Below are positions 39,623 to 48,341 of a stretch of 64,000 nucleotides of DNA, piece by piece. Positions within the stretch are counted from its first letter, which is position 1; each line of letters starts with the position of its first letter. Location: positions 2,907,001-2,971,000 of the forward strand of contig NZ_CP021361.1 in NCBI RefSeq assembly GCF_002157145.1. The letters are read 5' to 3'. The position numbers were made by a program, and so were the translations under genes. The notes under the pieces were generated by a model. That model was given only the letters and a program-made list of their open reading frames with translations, was not told where the DNA came from and did not search any database. Origin of the DNA: Acidovorax carolinensis. GTDB lineage: Bacteria > Pseudomonadota > Gammaproteobacteria > Burkholderiales > Burkholderiaceae_C.

Positions 39623-40693
39623 TTCAAGCGCCCAGGCCACATGCTCGCGCACCAGCGCGCTGGGGTCTTCCGCCCGTGACTGCAGCGCCGCGCGCACTGC
39701 CTCGTCACCCGTGGCACGCAGCGCGTTGCCCAGCGCCACCGCCACATTGCGCAGCCAGCGCTCGTGGCCAATGCGGCGGATGGGGCCACCCTCGGTCATG
39801 CGCAAAAAGGTGGCCTCGTCCCAGGCAAACAGATGCACCAGCTGCTGGCCCGCCAGGCCCTTGCGCTCGTCAAAATCCGGCAGGCGGCTGACCTGCGCAA
39901 ACTTGTTCCAGGGGCAGATCAGCTGGCAATCGTCGCAGCCATAGATGCGGTTGCCCATCAGCGGGCGCAGCTCCAGCGGAATCGGCCCCGCGTGCTCGAT
40001 GGTGAGGTACGAGATGCAGCGGCGCGCATCCAGCCGGTGCGGCGCAATGATGGCCCGTGTGGGGCACACGTCGATGCAGGCGCTGCAACTGCCGCAGTGC
40101 GCAGTAACGGGCTCGCTGGGCAGCAGCGCCATGTCCACGTAGATCTCGCCCAGGAAAAACATCGAGCCGGCCTCGCGGTTGAGCACCAGCGTGTGCTTGC
40201 CGCGCCAGCCCTGGCCACTGCGCGCGGCCAGCTCGGCCTCAAGCACGGGCGCCGAGTCGGTGAACACGCGGTGGCCAAAAGGCCCCACGGCCTCGCCAAT
40301 GCGGTCGCTGAGCTTTTGCAGGCGTGCGCGCAGCACCTTGTGGTAATCACGCCCACGGGCATACATCGACACAATGCCTTCCAACGGGCGCGATAGGCGC
40401 GCAAACTCGACGGCCTGCCAGCCTTGTGGCGCGTCCATGGCGGTGTCGCGCGGCAGGTAGTCCATGCGCGCGGTGATCACGCTCACGGTGCCCGGCACCA
40501 GCTCGGCCGGGCGGGCGCGCTTGAGGCCATGCGCGGCCATGTAATGCATGTCGCCATGGAAACCTTGCGCCAGCCACTGCATCAACCCCGGCTCGGATGC
40601 AGACAAATCCACACCCGCCACGCCAATTTGGGAAAATCCCAGCTCACGGGCCCACTCCCGCATTTGAGGAACGAGTTGACTGTTGCACCACAT
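39614..40693 (-). CDS. queG: epoxyqueuosine reductase
   Basis: A 359-residue cobalamin-dependent iron–sulfur enzyme, the last step of queuosine biosynthesis in tRNA. The ATG at 40693 gives MWCNSQLVPQMREWARELGF. Two [4Fe-4S] sites are seen as CGSCSACIDVCPTRAI and CDDCQLICPWNKF, followed by a C-terminal HEAT-like region. It is divergent from tsaE across about 55 bp. Confidence 0.94.
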   Translation of the reverse strand: MWCNSQLVPQMREWARELGFSQIGVAGVDLSASEPGLMQWLAQGFHGDMHYMAAHGLKRARPAELVPGTVSVITARMDYLPRDTAMDAPQGWQAVEFARLSRPLEGIVSMYARGRDYHKVLRARLQKLSDRIGEAVGPFGHRVFTDSAPVLEAELAARSGQGWRGKHTLVLNREAGSMFFLGEIYVDMALLPSEPVTAHCGSCSACIDVCPTRAIIAPHRLDARRCISYLTIEHAGPIPLELRPLMGNRIYGCDDCQLICPWNKFAQVSRLPDFDERKGLAGQQLVHLFAWDEATFLRMTEGGPIRRIGHERWLRNVAVALGNALRATGDEAVRAALQSRAEDPSALVREHVAWALEFE

Positions 40694-40747
40694 ATCGGCC
40701 GGATTGTAGAAACCTCCGCCCCACAAGCCCCTGCCGACGGCGCCCGC

Positions 40748-41218
40748 GTGCTGACCTGGCACAGCGAAGACGACACGGCGGCATGGGCCCGCGCGCTGGC
40801 CGCACAGCCCCTGCTGGCCAATGCCTTCGTCACGCTGCATGGCGATCTGGGCGCCGGCAAGACCACGCTGGTGCGCCACCTGCTGCGCGCACTGGGCGTG
40901 CAGGGCCGCATCAAAAGCCCCACCTATGCCGTGGCCGAGCCACACGAGGCGCCGGGCCTCGCCCCTCACGCCACGACGGTGTGGCACTTCGACTTCTACC
41001 GTTTTGACGACCCGCGCGAATGGGAAGACGCGGGTTTCAGGGACATTTTTGCCAGCCCGGGCCTCAAGGTGGCAGAATGGCCAGAAAAGGCTGCGGCGCT
41101 TACCCCGCTTGCCGACCTTGCTATACACATTGAAGCAACTGACGAAACCGAAAGGAAGGTCACGCTGCATGCCCACACGCCCCTGGGCCGCAGCCTGCTG
41201 CAAGGAATGACCGCATGA
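40748..41218 (+). CDS. tsaE: tRNA threonylcarbamoyladenosine biosynthesis ATPase TsaE
   Basis: About 156 residues. The P-loop is GDLGAGKTTLVRHLL, with SPTYAVAEPHE (switch-like region), HFDFYRFDDPREWEDAGF and VAEWPEKA as in TsaE, the ATPase helping TsaB and TsaD make t6A37. No ATG is in place; the first good start is the GTG at 40748 (VLTWHSEDDTAAWARAL), and the frame is open further upstream. It overlaps the amidase gene start in ATGA, the common tsaE–amiC pairing. Confidence 0.87.
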   Translation: MLTWHSEDDTAAWARALAAQPLLANAFVTLHGDLGAGKTTLVRHLLRALGVQGRIKSPTYAVAEPHEAPGLAPHATTVWHFDFYRFDDPREWEDAGFRDIFASPGLKVAEWPEKAAALTPLADLAIHIEATDETERKVTLHAHTPLGRSLLQGMTA

Positions 41219-42686
41219 CACCCAACCCCGGCCCGCTGCAACCGCCCATGCCGTCCGCCCCATCGCGCCGCACGCTGCTGCAGGCTGGCAGCCTGGTGCT
41301 GCTGCTGGGCACACAGCAGATTGCACGGGGCGCCACCATTTTGGCGGTGCGCGTGTGGCCTGCGCCCGAGTATTCGCGCGTCACCATCGAATCCGACGGG
41401 CAGCTCACCACCAAGCAGCTGTTCGTCACCACCCCGCCCCGCCTGGCGGTGGACATCGAAGGCATCGACCTCAGCCCCGAGCTGCGCGAGCTGGTGGCCA
41501 AGGTCAAGGCCGACGACCCCAACATTGCAGGCATCCGCGTGGGCCAGAACACGCCCGGGGTGGTGCGCCTGGTGATTGATCTCAAGCAGGCCGCGCAGCC
41601 CCAGGTTTTCACGCTACCGCCCGTGGCCGCCTATGGCCACCGGCTGGTGCTGGACCTGTACCCCGCAGACCCGGTGGACCCGCTCGAAGCCCTGATTGCC
41701 GAGCGCCTGCGCGCAGCGCCCGCGGCGGGGATCGCAGCCACCGCCCACGCCGCCCCACCGCCGCACACACCGCAGTCCGTCACAGCCACGCGCCCGCCAG
41801 AGAAAGACCCGCTGGGCGAGCTGATGGCCCAGCGCGCCACGCGCGCGCTGCCGCCCGAAGAACCGCAGATCGTGCCCGCCGCAGCCACAGTGGCCACCGC
41901 CGCCGCCCCGGCACAGCCCTCGGCACGCAGCCCGGGCGGCCCCCGGGCCAGCGCCACGCAGACCGACCGCATCATCATCGTGGCGCTGGACCCCGGCCAT
42001 GGCGGCGAAGACCCCGGCGCGATCGGCCCCGGTGGCACCCGCGAAAAAGACGTGGTGCTGCGCGTGGCGCACCTGCTGCGCGACCGCATCAACGCCACCA
42101 CCGTGGGCGGCAACCCCATGCGCGCTTACCTCACGCGCGATGGTGATTTCTTCGTGCCGCTGGGCACCCGCGTCGAGAAGGCGCGCCGTGTGCAGGCCGA
42201 CCTGTTTGTCAGCATCCATGCCGACGCTTTCACCACACCCGCCGCCCGCGGCGCCAGCGTGTTTGCGCTGAGCCAGGGCGGCGCCTCCAGCACGGCGGCG
42301 CGCTGGCTGGCCAACAAGGAAAACCAGGCCGATCTGGTGGGGGGCATCAACGTGCAGTCGAAAGACCGGCATGTGCAGCGCGCCCTGCTCGACATGAGCA
42401 CCACGGCGCAGATCAACGACAGCCTCAAGCTCGGCACGGTGCTGCTGGGCGAGATCGGCAATGTGGGCAAGCTGCACAAGCCCCGGGTAGAGCAGGCGGG
42501 CTTTGCCGTGCTCAAGGCCCCGACATTCCGAGCGTGCTGGTCGAGACCGCCTTCATCAGCAACCCCGAGGAAGAAGCGCGCCTGCGCAGCACCGCCTACC
42601 AGGTGCAACTGGCGGATGCGCTGATGCGCGGCATCACGCGCTATTTCGCCAAGAACCCGCCGCTGGCGCGCAGCCGGTCAGTGTAG
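41215..42686 (+). pseudogene. amiC: N-acetylmuramoyl-L-alanine amidase (AmiC-like), frameshifted near the C-terminus
   Basis: A twin-arginine signal (SRRTLLQAGSLVLLL) and an AMIN domain (RVWPAPEYSRVTIESDGQ) precede an Amidase_3 zinc domain with DPGHGGEDPGAIG, REKDVVL and SIHADAF. At 42520–42523 one G of an expected CCGGAC is missing. The frame then runs out as junk to 42624. The true ending, [20 protein letters not shown] to SRSV, is in the neighbouring frame up to 42686 and holds the catalytic Glu of VETAF. As written the enzyme would be inactive. This is either a real mutation or a sequencing error. Intact, it would split daughter-cell peptidoglycan. Confidence 0.85.
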
Positions 42687-42723
42687 GGATGATCCGTTGA
42701 CACGGCTGCACAGGGAGACCCCC

Positions 42724-43056
42724 ATGGCACTCACCCACACCCCTTCTGGCCAGGTCGTCAGTGTGCTTCCACTGGGCGATGGCCTTGCACAGGCCACCTC
42801 CAGCGCCATCCTCAAGGCGGGCCAGCTGGAAGTCATGCGCGTGGTGCTGCGCGCCGGCAAGAGCATGCGCGAGCACCACACCCCCGGTGAAGTGACCGTG
42901 CAGTGCATTGAAGGCGCCGTGGAGTTCAAGGCCGGCAGCACCACGCACATGCTGCGTGCGGGCGATCTGGTGCACCTGCAGCCGCGGGCCCTGCACGCCC
43001 TGACGGCCGTGGAGGACGCCTCGCTGCTGGTCACCATCTGCCTGGCCCCGGGCTGA
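42724..43056 (+). CDS. small cupin-domain protein
   Basis: A 110-residue single cupin. GKSMREHHTPGEVTVQCIEG is cupin motif 1 with His-His-Glu, and LRAGDLVHLQPRALHALTAVED is motif 2 with His. It probably binds one metal. The function is unknown; similar small cupins are common in Comamonadaceae. The ATG at 42724 is chosen for its fit to the family; ribosome-binding site GGGAGA is upstream. Confidence 0.8.
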   Translation: MALTHTPSGQVVSVLPLGDGLAQATSSAILKAGQLEVMRVVLRAGKSMREHHTPGEVTVQCIEGAVEFKAGSTTHMLRAGDLVHLQPRALHALTAVEDASLLVTICLAPG

Positions 43057-43253
43057 CGAACCAGCGCGCCCCAATGGGCACACTGGGCTCCGGGCCGCGC
43101 TCACCGTCCCCTTGTCCTACACCGGCTGGCCGGTGCTTCCTACAGCGCCAGATTCGATGGCGCGCGATAGTGGGCTTGTGCCCCGTGGCGGCTCTGACTG
43201 CGATGTCAGCCCCCCGGTTGTGCCACACATCAACAAAGCCAAAGGATCCCTCA

Positions 43254-43493
43254 ATGAACGTCCGTCTTACCGTTATCGCTTCTGTCGTTTGCGCTGCCAC
43301 CCTCGCCCTGGGCGGCTGCGCCTCCAATCCTTCCAGTGCCCAGATCGGCACCGGCGTCGGCGCCGTCGTGGGCGGGGTTGCCGGCAATGCCGTGCTTGGC
43401 GGAACGCTGGGCACCGTGGGCGGTGCCGCAGCCGGCGCCCTCATCGGCAATGAAATCGGCAAAGACCGCGATCAAAGCCAGCCCCGCCGTTAA
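43254..43493 (+). CDS. glycine-zipper lipoprotein, OsmB-like
   Basis: A 79-residue lipoprotein with lipobox LGGC in LALGGCASNP. A glycine zipper follows (IGTGVGAVVGGVAGNAVLGG and GTVGGAAAGALIGNEIGKD) with a short charged tail. It is likely an outer-membrane lipoprotein of the OsmB/SlyB kind, often stress-induced. AGGATC precedes the ATG. A strong terminator follows 17 nt after the stop. Confidence 0.85.
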   Translation: MNVRLTVIASVVCAATLALGGCASNPSSAQIGTGVGAVVGGVAGNAVLGGTLGTVGGAAAGALIGNEIGKDRDQSQPRR

Positions 43494-43510
43494 TCCATCG
43501 GCCTGACAAG

Positions 43511-43553
43511 AAAAAGTGCCTGGCGCGGAATGATTCCGCGCCAGGCACTTTTT
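43511..43553. terminator. strong bidirectional intrinsic terminator
   Basis: A 20-bp perfect stem (43511–43530 with 43534–43553) and a 3-nt loop, A-tract on one side and T-tract on the other. It serves the OsmB-like gene and the convergent dedA gene. Confidence 0.93.
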
Positions 43554-43561
43554 TTTGTCTG

Positions 43562-44209
43562 TCAGGCCGCGTTGGGTTTGCGGCCGGCGCGCCAGGCGCC
43601 AAAGATCGCGATCAGCCCGGGAACAAGAATCAGGGCCCAGATGATCTTGTCCAGGTTTTCCTTCACCCAGGCAAAGTTGCCAAAGAAATACCCGGCAGAG
43701 CAGATCCCCAGCACCCACAGCAGGGCTCCGCCCACGTTGAAGGCCGTGAACTTGCCGCGCCCCATCTGCGCCACGCCGGCCACGAACGGGGCAAAGGTGC
43801 GAATGAACGGCATGAAGCGCGCAATCACGATGGTGATGCCGCCATAGCGCTCGTAAAAATCATGGGCCTGGTTGAACGCCCGACGGTTGAACCAGCGCGA
43901 GTCTTCCCACTGGAACACCTTGGGGCCGAAATACCGGCCAATCGAGTAGTTGCACTGGTCGCCCAGGATCGCCGCCGCAATCAGCACGGCGCAGGCCAGC
44001 GGAAAACTCATCATCCCCGCCCCGCACAGCGCGCCCACGATGAACAACAGCGAGTCGCCTGGCAAAAAGGGCATGACCACCAGCCCGGTTTCCACAAACA
44101 CGATCAGAAACAGCAGGGCATACACCCAGGCCCCATAACTGGCGACAAAGGCTTCGAGGTATTTGTCGACATGCAGGATGAAGTCGATCAGAAAAGACAC
44201 AAATTCCAT
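43562..44209 (-). CDS. DedA-family membrane protein
   Basis: A 215-residue VTT-domain protein with about five membrane helices. GLVVMPFLPGDSLLFIVGAL, ARFMPFIRTFAPFVAGVAQM and GALLWVLGICSAGYFFG are the family hallmarks. DedA proteins are implicated in undecaprenyl-phosphate or phospholipid flipping and in membrane homeostasis; the specific lipid here is unknown. It is divergent from mutL. Confidence 0.9.
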   Translation of the reverse strand: MEFVSFLIDFILHVDKYLEAFVASYGAWVYALLFLIVFVETGLVVMPFLPGDSLLFIVGALCGAGMMSFPLACAVLIAAAILGDQCNYSIGRYFGPKVFQWEDSRWFNRRAFNQAHDFYERYGGITIVIARFMPFIRTFAPFVAGVAQMGRGKFTAFNVGGALLWVLGICSAGYFFGNFAWVKENLDKIIWALILVPGLIAIFGAWRAGRKPNAA

Positions 44210-44303
44210 GGGGGTTCCGGCAAAACGAGGCAGCGCGCATTATCCCCACCGCCCGGCGCCGCCCGCCCGATGCCCCTGCAAGGCCCCGCCCTAAAATCGC
44301 CCG

Positions 44304-46283
44304 GTGAACGACACCTTGCCCTCCCCAAAGCCCCGCCGCCCCATCCGCGACCTGCCCGACGAGCTCATCAGCCAGATCGCCGCTGGCGAGGTGGTGGAGC
44401 GCCCGGCCTCCGTGGTGCGTGAACTGGTGGACAACGCGCTCGACTCGGGCGCCACGCAGGTCACCGTGCGCCTGCTGGCCGGTGGCGTGCGGCTGATCGC
44501 CGTGGAAGACGACGGCTGCGGCATTCCGCACGACGAGCTGCCCATTGCCCTGCGCCGCCACGCCACCAGCAAGATCACCAGCCTGAGCGATCTGGAAACC
44601 GTGGCCACCATGGGTTTTCGGGGCGAAGCGCTGGCGGCCATCGGCTCGGTGTCGGAGATGGCGCTGCTATCGCGCCCCGCGCACCAGCCGGGCGCCTTTT
44701 TGCTCGATGCCCGCAGCGGCGAGCTGCGCCCGGTGGCACGCGGCACCGGCACCACGGTGGAGGTGAAAGAGCTGTTTTTCTCCACCCCCGCGCGCCGCAA
44801 GTTCTTGAAGACCGACGCCACCGAGCTGGCCCACTGCATCGAATCGGTGCGCCGCCACGCGCTGGCGCGGCCCGATGTGGGCTTTGCCATCTGGCACGAG
44901 GGCAAGCTGGTGGAGCAGTGGCGCGCCACCTTCGTGCCCGGCGACGCCCACCTGCAGGACGCCTTGGCGCGCCGCCTGGCCGACGTGCTGGGCGAAGACT
45001 TCGTGGCGCAGTCGGTGGCCGTGCAGCACCGCGCCGGCCCCGTCACCGTCACGGGCCGCGCAGGCCTGCCCGACGCCGCCCGCTCGCGCGCCGACCAGCA
45101 ATACTGCTATGTCAACGGCCGCTTCGTGCGCGACAAGGTGCTCACGCACGCGGCGCGCAGCGCCTACGAAGACGTGCTGCATGGCCACAAGCAGCCGGTG
45201 TATGCGCTGTATGTGGAGATCGACCCGGCCCGTGTGGACGTGAACGTGCACCCCACCAAGATCGAGGTGCGCTTTCGTGACAGCCGCGAGGTGCACCAGG
45301 CCGTGCGCCACGCGGTCGAAAACGCGCTGGCCGCCCCGCGCGCCGCAGCGCTCGCCGCCGGGACCGCTGCCGCCCCCGAAACAGATACCGCCCCCGGTGG
45401 CGCCGACGATTTCAAGCCAAAACAGCCGCTAGCGCATATTTGGCAAGCGCAAGCAGCTATCAAATTTGAAGAACGGGGCCACCATGTGGCTGACCTGCAG
45501 GCCCTATGGGGGCCCAGGAAAGAAACGGTTCCTGCTGGCAATGCAGGCGTTGCCTTCATCAACCCGGGCCCGGTGGCGCCAGGCACGGGCCCGGGCGCGG
45601 CGAGCGGCACAGCGCAGCCCGCCTATCGCGCACCGACAGCGGCGGATGCGGCTGGGTCTGCGGGCCGCGATAGCGACGAAGCCACCTGGCCGCTGGGCCG
45701 CGCGGTGGCCCAGCTCCACGGCGTGTACATCCTGGCCGAGAACGCAAAGGGCCTGGTGGTGGTGGACATGCACGCCGCCCACGAACGCATCGTCTATGAG
45801 CGCCTGAAGGCCCAGGTGGACAGCGGCGCCCGCATAGCCAGCCAGCCGCTGCTGATTCCTGCCACCTTTGCCGCCACGCCCGAAGAAGTAGCTACCGCCG
45901 AAGCGTCGGCCGAGGTGCTGGCCACGCTGGGCCTGGAGGTGGTGCCCTTCTCGCCCAAGACCTTGGCCGTGCGCGCCGTGCCCACCACGCTGGCCACAAC
46001 ATCAGGTTTTGGTGACCCCGTAGAGCTGGCCCGCAGCGTGCTGGCCGAACTGGCCGCCCATGACGCCAGCACGGTGGTGCAGCGCGCGCGCAATGAAATC
46101 CTGGGCACCATGGCCTGCCACGGCGCCGTGCGGGCCAACCGCAAGCTCACCCTGGACGAAATGAACGCCCTGCTGCGGCAGATGGAAACCACCGACCGCT
46201 CAGACCAGTGCAACCATGGCCGCCCCACTTGGCGACAGCTGAGCATGAAGGAGCTGGACGCGCTGTTCTTGCGCGGGCGCTAA
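44304..46283 (+). CDS. mutL: DNA mismatch repair protein MutL
   Basis: A 659-residue protein with a GTG start (MNDTLPSPKPRRPIRDLPDE). N-terminal GHKL ATPase motifs are NALDSGA, EDDGCGIP and GFRGEALAAIGS. The C-terminal domain carries DMHAAHERIVYE, close to the endonuclease motif DQHA(X)2E(X)4E, plus ACHGAVRAN and CNHGRPTW. This fits a nicking MutL working without MutH. The linker segment KPKQPLAHIWQAQAAIKFE is encoded by a dispersed repeat (45411–45470). Its terminator has been split by an insertion sequence. Confidence 0.95.
   Translation: MNDTLPSPKPRRPIRDLPDELISQIAAGEVVERPASVVRELVDNALDSGATQVTVRLLAGGVRLIAVEDDGCGIPHDELPIALRRHATSKITSLSDLETVATMGFRGEALAAIGSVSEMALLSRPAHQPGAFLLDARSGELRPVARGTGTTVEVKELFFSTPARRKFLKTDATELAHCIESVRRHALARPDVGFAIWHEGKLVEQWRATFVPGDAHLQDALARRLADVLGEDFVAQSVAVQHRAGPVTVTGRAGLPDAARSRADQQYCYVNGRFVRDKVLTHAARSAYEDVLHGHKQPVYALYVEIDPARVDVNVHPTKIEVRFRDSREVHQAVRHAVENALAAPRAAALAAGTAAAPETDTAPGGADDFKPKQPLAHIWQAQAAIKFEERGHHVADLQALWGPRKETVPAGNAGVAFINPGPVAPGTGPGAASGTAQPAYRAPTAADAAGSAGRDSDEATWPLGRAVAQLHGVYILAENAKGLVVVDMHAAHERIVYERLKAQVDSGARIASQPLLIPATFAATPEEVATAEASAEVLATLGLEVVPFSPKTLAVRAVPTTLATTSGFGDPVELARSVLAELAAHDASTVVQRARNEILGTMACHGAVRANRKLTLDEMNALLRQMETTDRSDQCNHGRPTWRQLSMKELDALFLRGR
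45411..45470 (+). repeat. dispersed palindromic repeat, copy in the mutL linker
   Basis: TTCAAGCC, then AGCCGCTAGCGCATATTTGG, then CAAGCGCAAGCAGCTATCAA: a near-complete family-1 copy, in frame in the flexible linker of MutL. Confidence 0.8.
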
Positions 46284-46297
46284 TTCGCCAACGGATA

Positions 46298-46319
46298 AAA
46301 AGAAAGGCCCGCAACTGCG
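46298..46319 (+). terminator. left half of the mutL terminator, split by an insertion sequence
   Basis: AAAGAAAGGCCCGCA plus the first copy of the 9-bp duplication GCAACTGCG (46311–46319). The complementary half TGCGGGCCTTTCTTTT is at 48305–48320. Removing the insertion sequence and one duplication restores a perfect terminator hairpin. Confidence 0.85.
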
Positions 46320-46365
46320 CAAGCCCCTCGCTTAACCTGTTGAAAAGTAGGGCCTGATTCGGCAT

Positions 46366-46403
46366 ACTGCCCCGTAAGTTCAACGACTTACGGGGCAGTT
46401 TTC
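46366..46403 (+). terminator. hairpin at the left end of the 1.98-kb element
   Basis: ACTGCCCCGTAAGT/ACTTACGGGGCAGT with a 6-nt loop, then TTTTC, directly before the TTG start of the transposase gene. It may act as an intrinsic terminator or as an RNA block to translation of transcripts entering from mutL. Confidence 0.7.
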
Positions 46404-48218
46404 TTGGTATCTCCAATCACGCCTCCAGCACCCCCGAAGGCACGGATTCCGGAGGACTCGGAATATGCGTTCTTTGGCGGTGCCAAGCGGCCGCTGCAAG
46501 TCAACTTCTGCAAGAACCCGCGCTGCGCCAATTACGGCGTGCCTCCGGCGGTTGCGGTGAAGTACGCGCGGCGGGCCAAGGCAGGCGCTGCTCCTGGCGT
46601 CGACTACCGGCTCGGCGCGTTCGGGGCGGGGCTGCCGAACTTGCATTGCCTCCTGTGCAAGGAGTCCATCCCTCTCAAGAGCAACCTTGGCGTAGTCGAG
46701 GAACTGACCCGCCTCTTGGCGCCTTTCGTCGACCGGGCGCCCTTGTGCTGCCCGCGGCCTGGCTGTTCGAATGGCGCCGTGTCGGCGCCGAACCCAGCAG
46801 CGTACTACCGGTTCGGCAAGACTGAGGGTGGGTCGGCACGCTATCGGTGCCGAACCTGCAAGAAGACGTTTTCTGAGCCCCTTCGGGCCACGCTGCGCCA
46901 GCGTGAGCCGCGCAAGAACGTCCCGGTGCTCACCTCGTTGATGAACAAGATGCCCCTGACGCGCATCACGGAGGCACACGGCATCAGCCCCCAGACGGTC
47001 TACGACAAGCTGGACTTCTTCGCCAAGCAGGCGGAGGCCTTCGCGGCCAAGCACGAGCGCAGGTTGCCCGAGGTGGTCCGAGGGACCAAGCGATACCTAG
47101 CCATAGACCGCCAGGAGTACGCGGTCAACTGGACGCACCGCAAGGACAGGCGCAACGTGGTTATCCGCGCCCTGGGCACCGCGGACCTGGAGACCGGCTT
47201 CGTCTACGGCATGCACATCAACTTCGATGGCAGTTTGAGCGCCGATACCGTCGAGGCGGACGCCGCGAGCTGCGGCGACTACACGGCTGCCGCACCTTTC
47301 CGCCGGTACGCCAGGCTGTGGCTCAGGCCGGACTACACGAAGGCTGTGGCCGATTCCGCCACCCGGGTTGCGAAGCGGATACGCAGCGGGCTGACCCTCG
47401 AAGAAGACATTCTCAAGACCTATCAAGAGGCCGAGATTCGCGGCGACGTGGAATCGCCCGAGATGGTCGGAGCGCACCAGCGCTTCCCAGCGACGGGCAT
47501 GCAGGTGCACGCGGAGTACACCATGTACGCGCACTTCTATTACCTGCACGGGCTGCTGTCGTCCGCAGAGAAGCTGCGCTTCTACATGGACCAGGAGTCG
47601 GGCATCCGGGCGGCCTGCCTGGCCGCGTTCGAGGACGAAATCCGTGACCGCCGAGCCGACGCGTTCTTCGTCCGACTGGGCAAGGAGCTGTCGGTTGACG
47701 CCAAGCGCAAGGTCATCCGCCGCTCGAAAGACGCGTTCGCGGCCGAGTGCGATGCGAACCCGGAGCTCGATGAGCACCAGGTCAAGGTGCTCATGATGAA
47801 GCGGGAGCTCGCCGCGGCGGCCACGATTGGCAAGTGGTCGGACCGCTGGGCGGCGCACCCGTTTCCGAATCAGGCCGAACCCGAGAAGGCAGTCTGCTAC
47901 CTCACCGACTTCGGGGACCTGGACGAGGACCACAAGGCCCGGTTGCACCTGAAGGCCAGCCTGCACGCAATCGACCGATTCTTCATGTCTGTGCGCCGGC
48001 GCCTGAACATGCTGGAGCGGCCAGTCGCGACCTCCAGCAAGGCTGGGCGGACTTGGTACGGCTACAGCGCCTACCAGCCGGAGAACATCGGCAAGCTGCT
48101 GACCGTCTTCAGGGCCTACTACAACTACTGCCTCGCTGGCCGCGACGGCATGACACCAGCCATGCGCCTGGGTCTGACCAGCGCGCCAATCAGCCCGTCT
48201 GAACTCCTCGGCCAATGA
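46404..48218 (+). CDS. putative transposase with Zn-ribbon and HTH
   Basis: About 604 residues from a TTG codon; no ATG is available near the N-terminus. It has Cys clusters FCKNPRCANYG and LHCLLCKES, then CCPRPGCSNG and a Zn-ribbon-like RYRCRTCKKTFSEPLR. A helix-turn-helix (LTRITEAHGISPQTVYDKLD) is followed by a likely RNase-H-like DDE core starting RYLAIDRQEY. The ending TPAMRLGLTSAPISPSELL is typical of many transposases. The domain order Zn-ribbon, HTH, catalytic core resembles IS1/IS1595-like enzymes, but the protein is much longer. I do not recognise the exact family. Confidence 0.75.
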   Translation: MVSPITPPAPPKARIPEDSEYAFFGGAKRPLQVNFCKNPRCANYGVPPAVAVKYARRAKAGAAPGVDYRLGAFGAGLPNLHCLLCKESIPLKSNLGVVEELTRLLAPFVDRAPLCCPRPGCSNGAVSAPNPAAYYRFGKTEGGSARYRCRTCKKTFSEPLRATLRQREPRKNVPVLTSLMNKMPLTRITEAHGISPQTVYDKLDFFAKQAEAFAAKHERRLPEVVRGTKRYLAIDRQEYAVNWTHRKDRRNVVIRALGTADLETGFVYGMHINFDGSLSADTVEADAASCGDYTAAAPFRRYARLWLRPDYTKAVADSATRVAKRIRSGLTLEEDILKTYQEAEIRGDVESPEMVGAHQRFPATGMQVHAEYTMYAHFYYLHGLLSSAEKLRFYMDQESGIRAACLAAFEDEIRDRRADAFFVRLGKELSVDAKRKVIRRSKDAFAAECDANPELDEHQVKVLMMKRELAAAATIGKWSDRWAAHPFPNQAEPEKAVCYLTDFGDLDEDHKARLHLKASLHAIDRFFMSVRRRLNMLERPVATSSKAGRTWYGYSAYQPENIGKLLTVFRAYYNYCLAGRDGMTPAMRLGLTSAPISPSELLGQ

Positions 48219-48304
48219 AAAAGGCCCCATCCGATGGAGGGGGCCCTTGGAAGGGACGTTTCCGGCCCCCTCGTTTCAACAAGTTAAGCGAGGGGCTTGG
48301 CAAC

Positions 48305-48320
48305 TGCGGGCCTTTCTTTT
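48305..48320. terminator. right half of the split mutL terminator
   Basis: TGCGGGCCTTTCTTTT, the partner of 46298–46313, now next to the 3' end of glpQ. Alone it cannot form the original hairpin. Confidence 0.8.
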
Positions 48321-48341
48321 GTCTGCAACCGAAAGAACAGC

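Larger units (their letters stand above)
46320..48299 (+). mobile_element. 1.98-kb insertion sequence with 26-bp ends, family unresolved
   Basis: The ends are inverted repeats starting CAAGCCCCTCGCTTAAC and matching at 25 of 26 positions (46320–46345 and 48274–48299). The flanks are a 9-bp direct duplication GCAACTGCG (46311–46319 and 48300–48308). One large gene fills the interior. Just inside the left end a 14-bp perfect hairpin (46366–46399) followed by Ts could block read-in transcription. The 9-bp duplication and Zn-ribbon transposase recall IS1-type elements, but the ends and length differ. Confidence 0.88.

Noticed and set aside
41080..41136. A further dispersed-repeat copy in tsaE
   Set aside because: Only GGCGCTT, a GCTTGCC and an ATTGAAG match loosely, and the encoded segment is plausible TsaE sequence. 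This is too weak to count.
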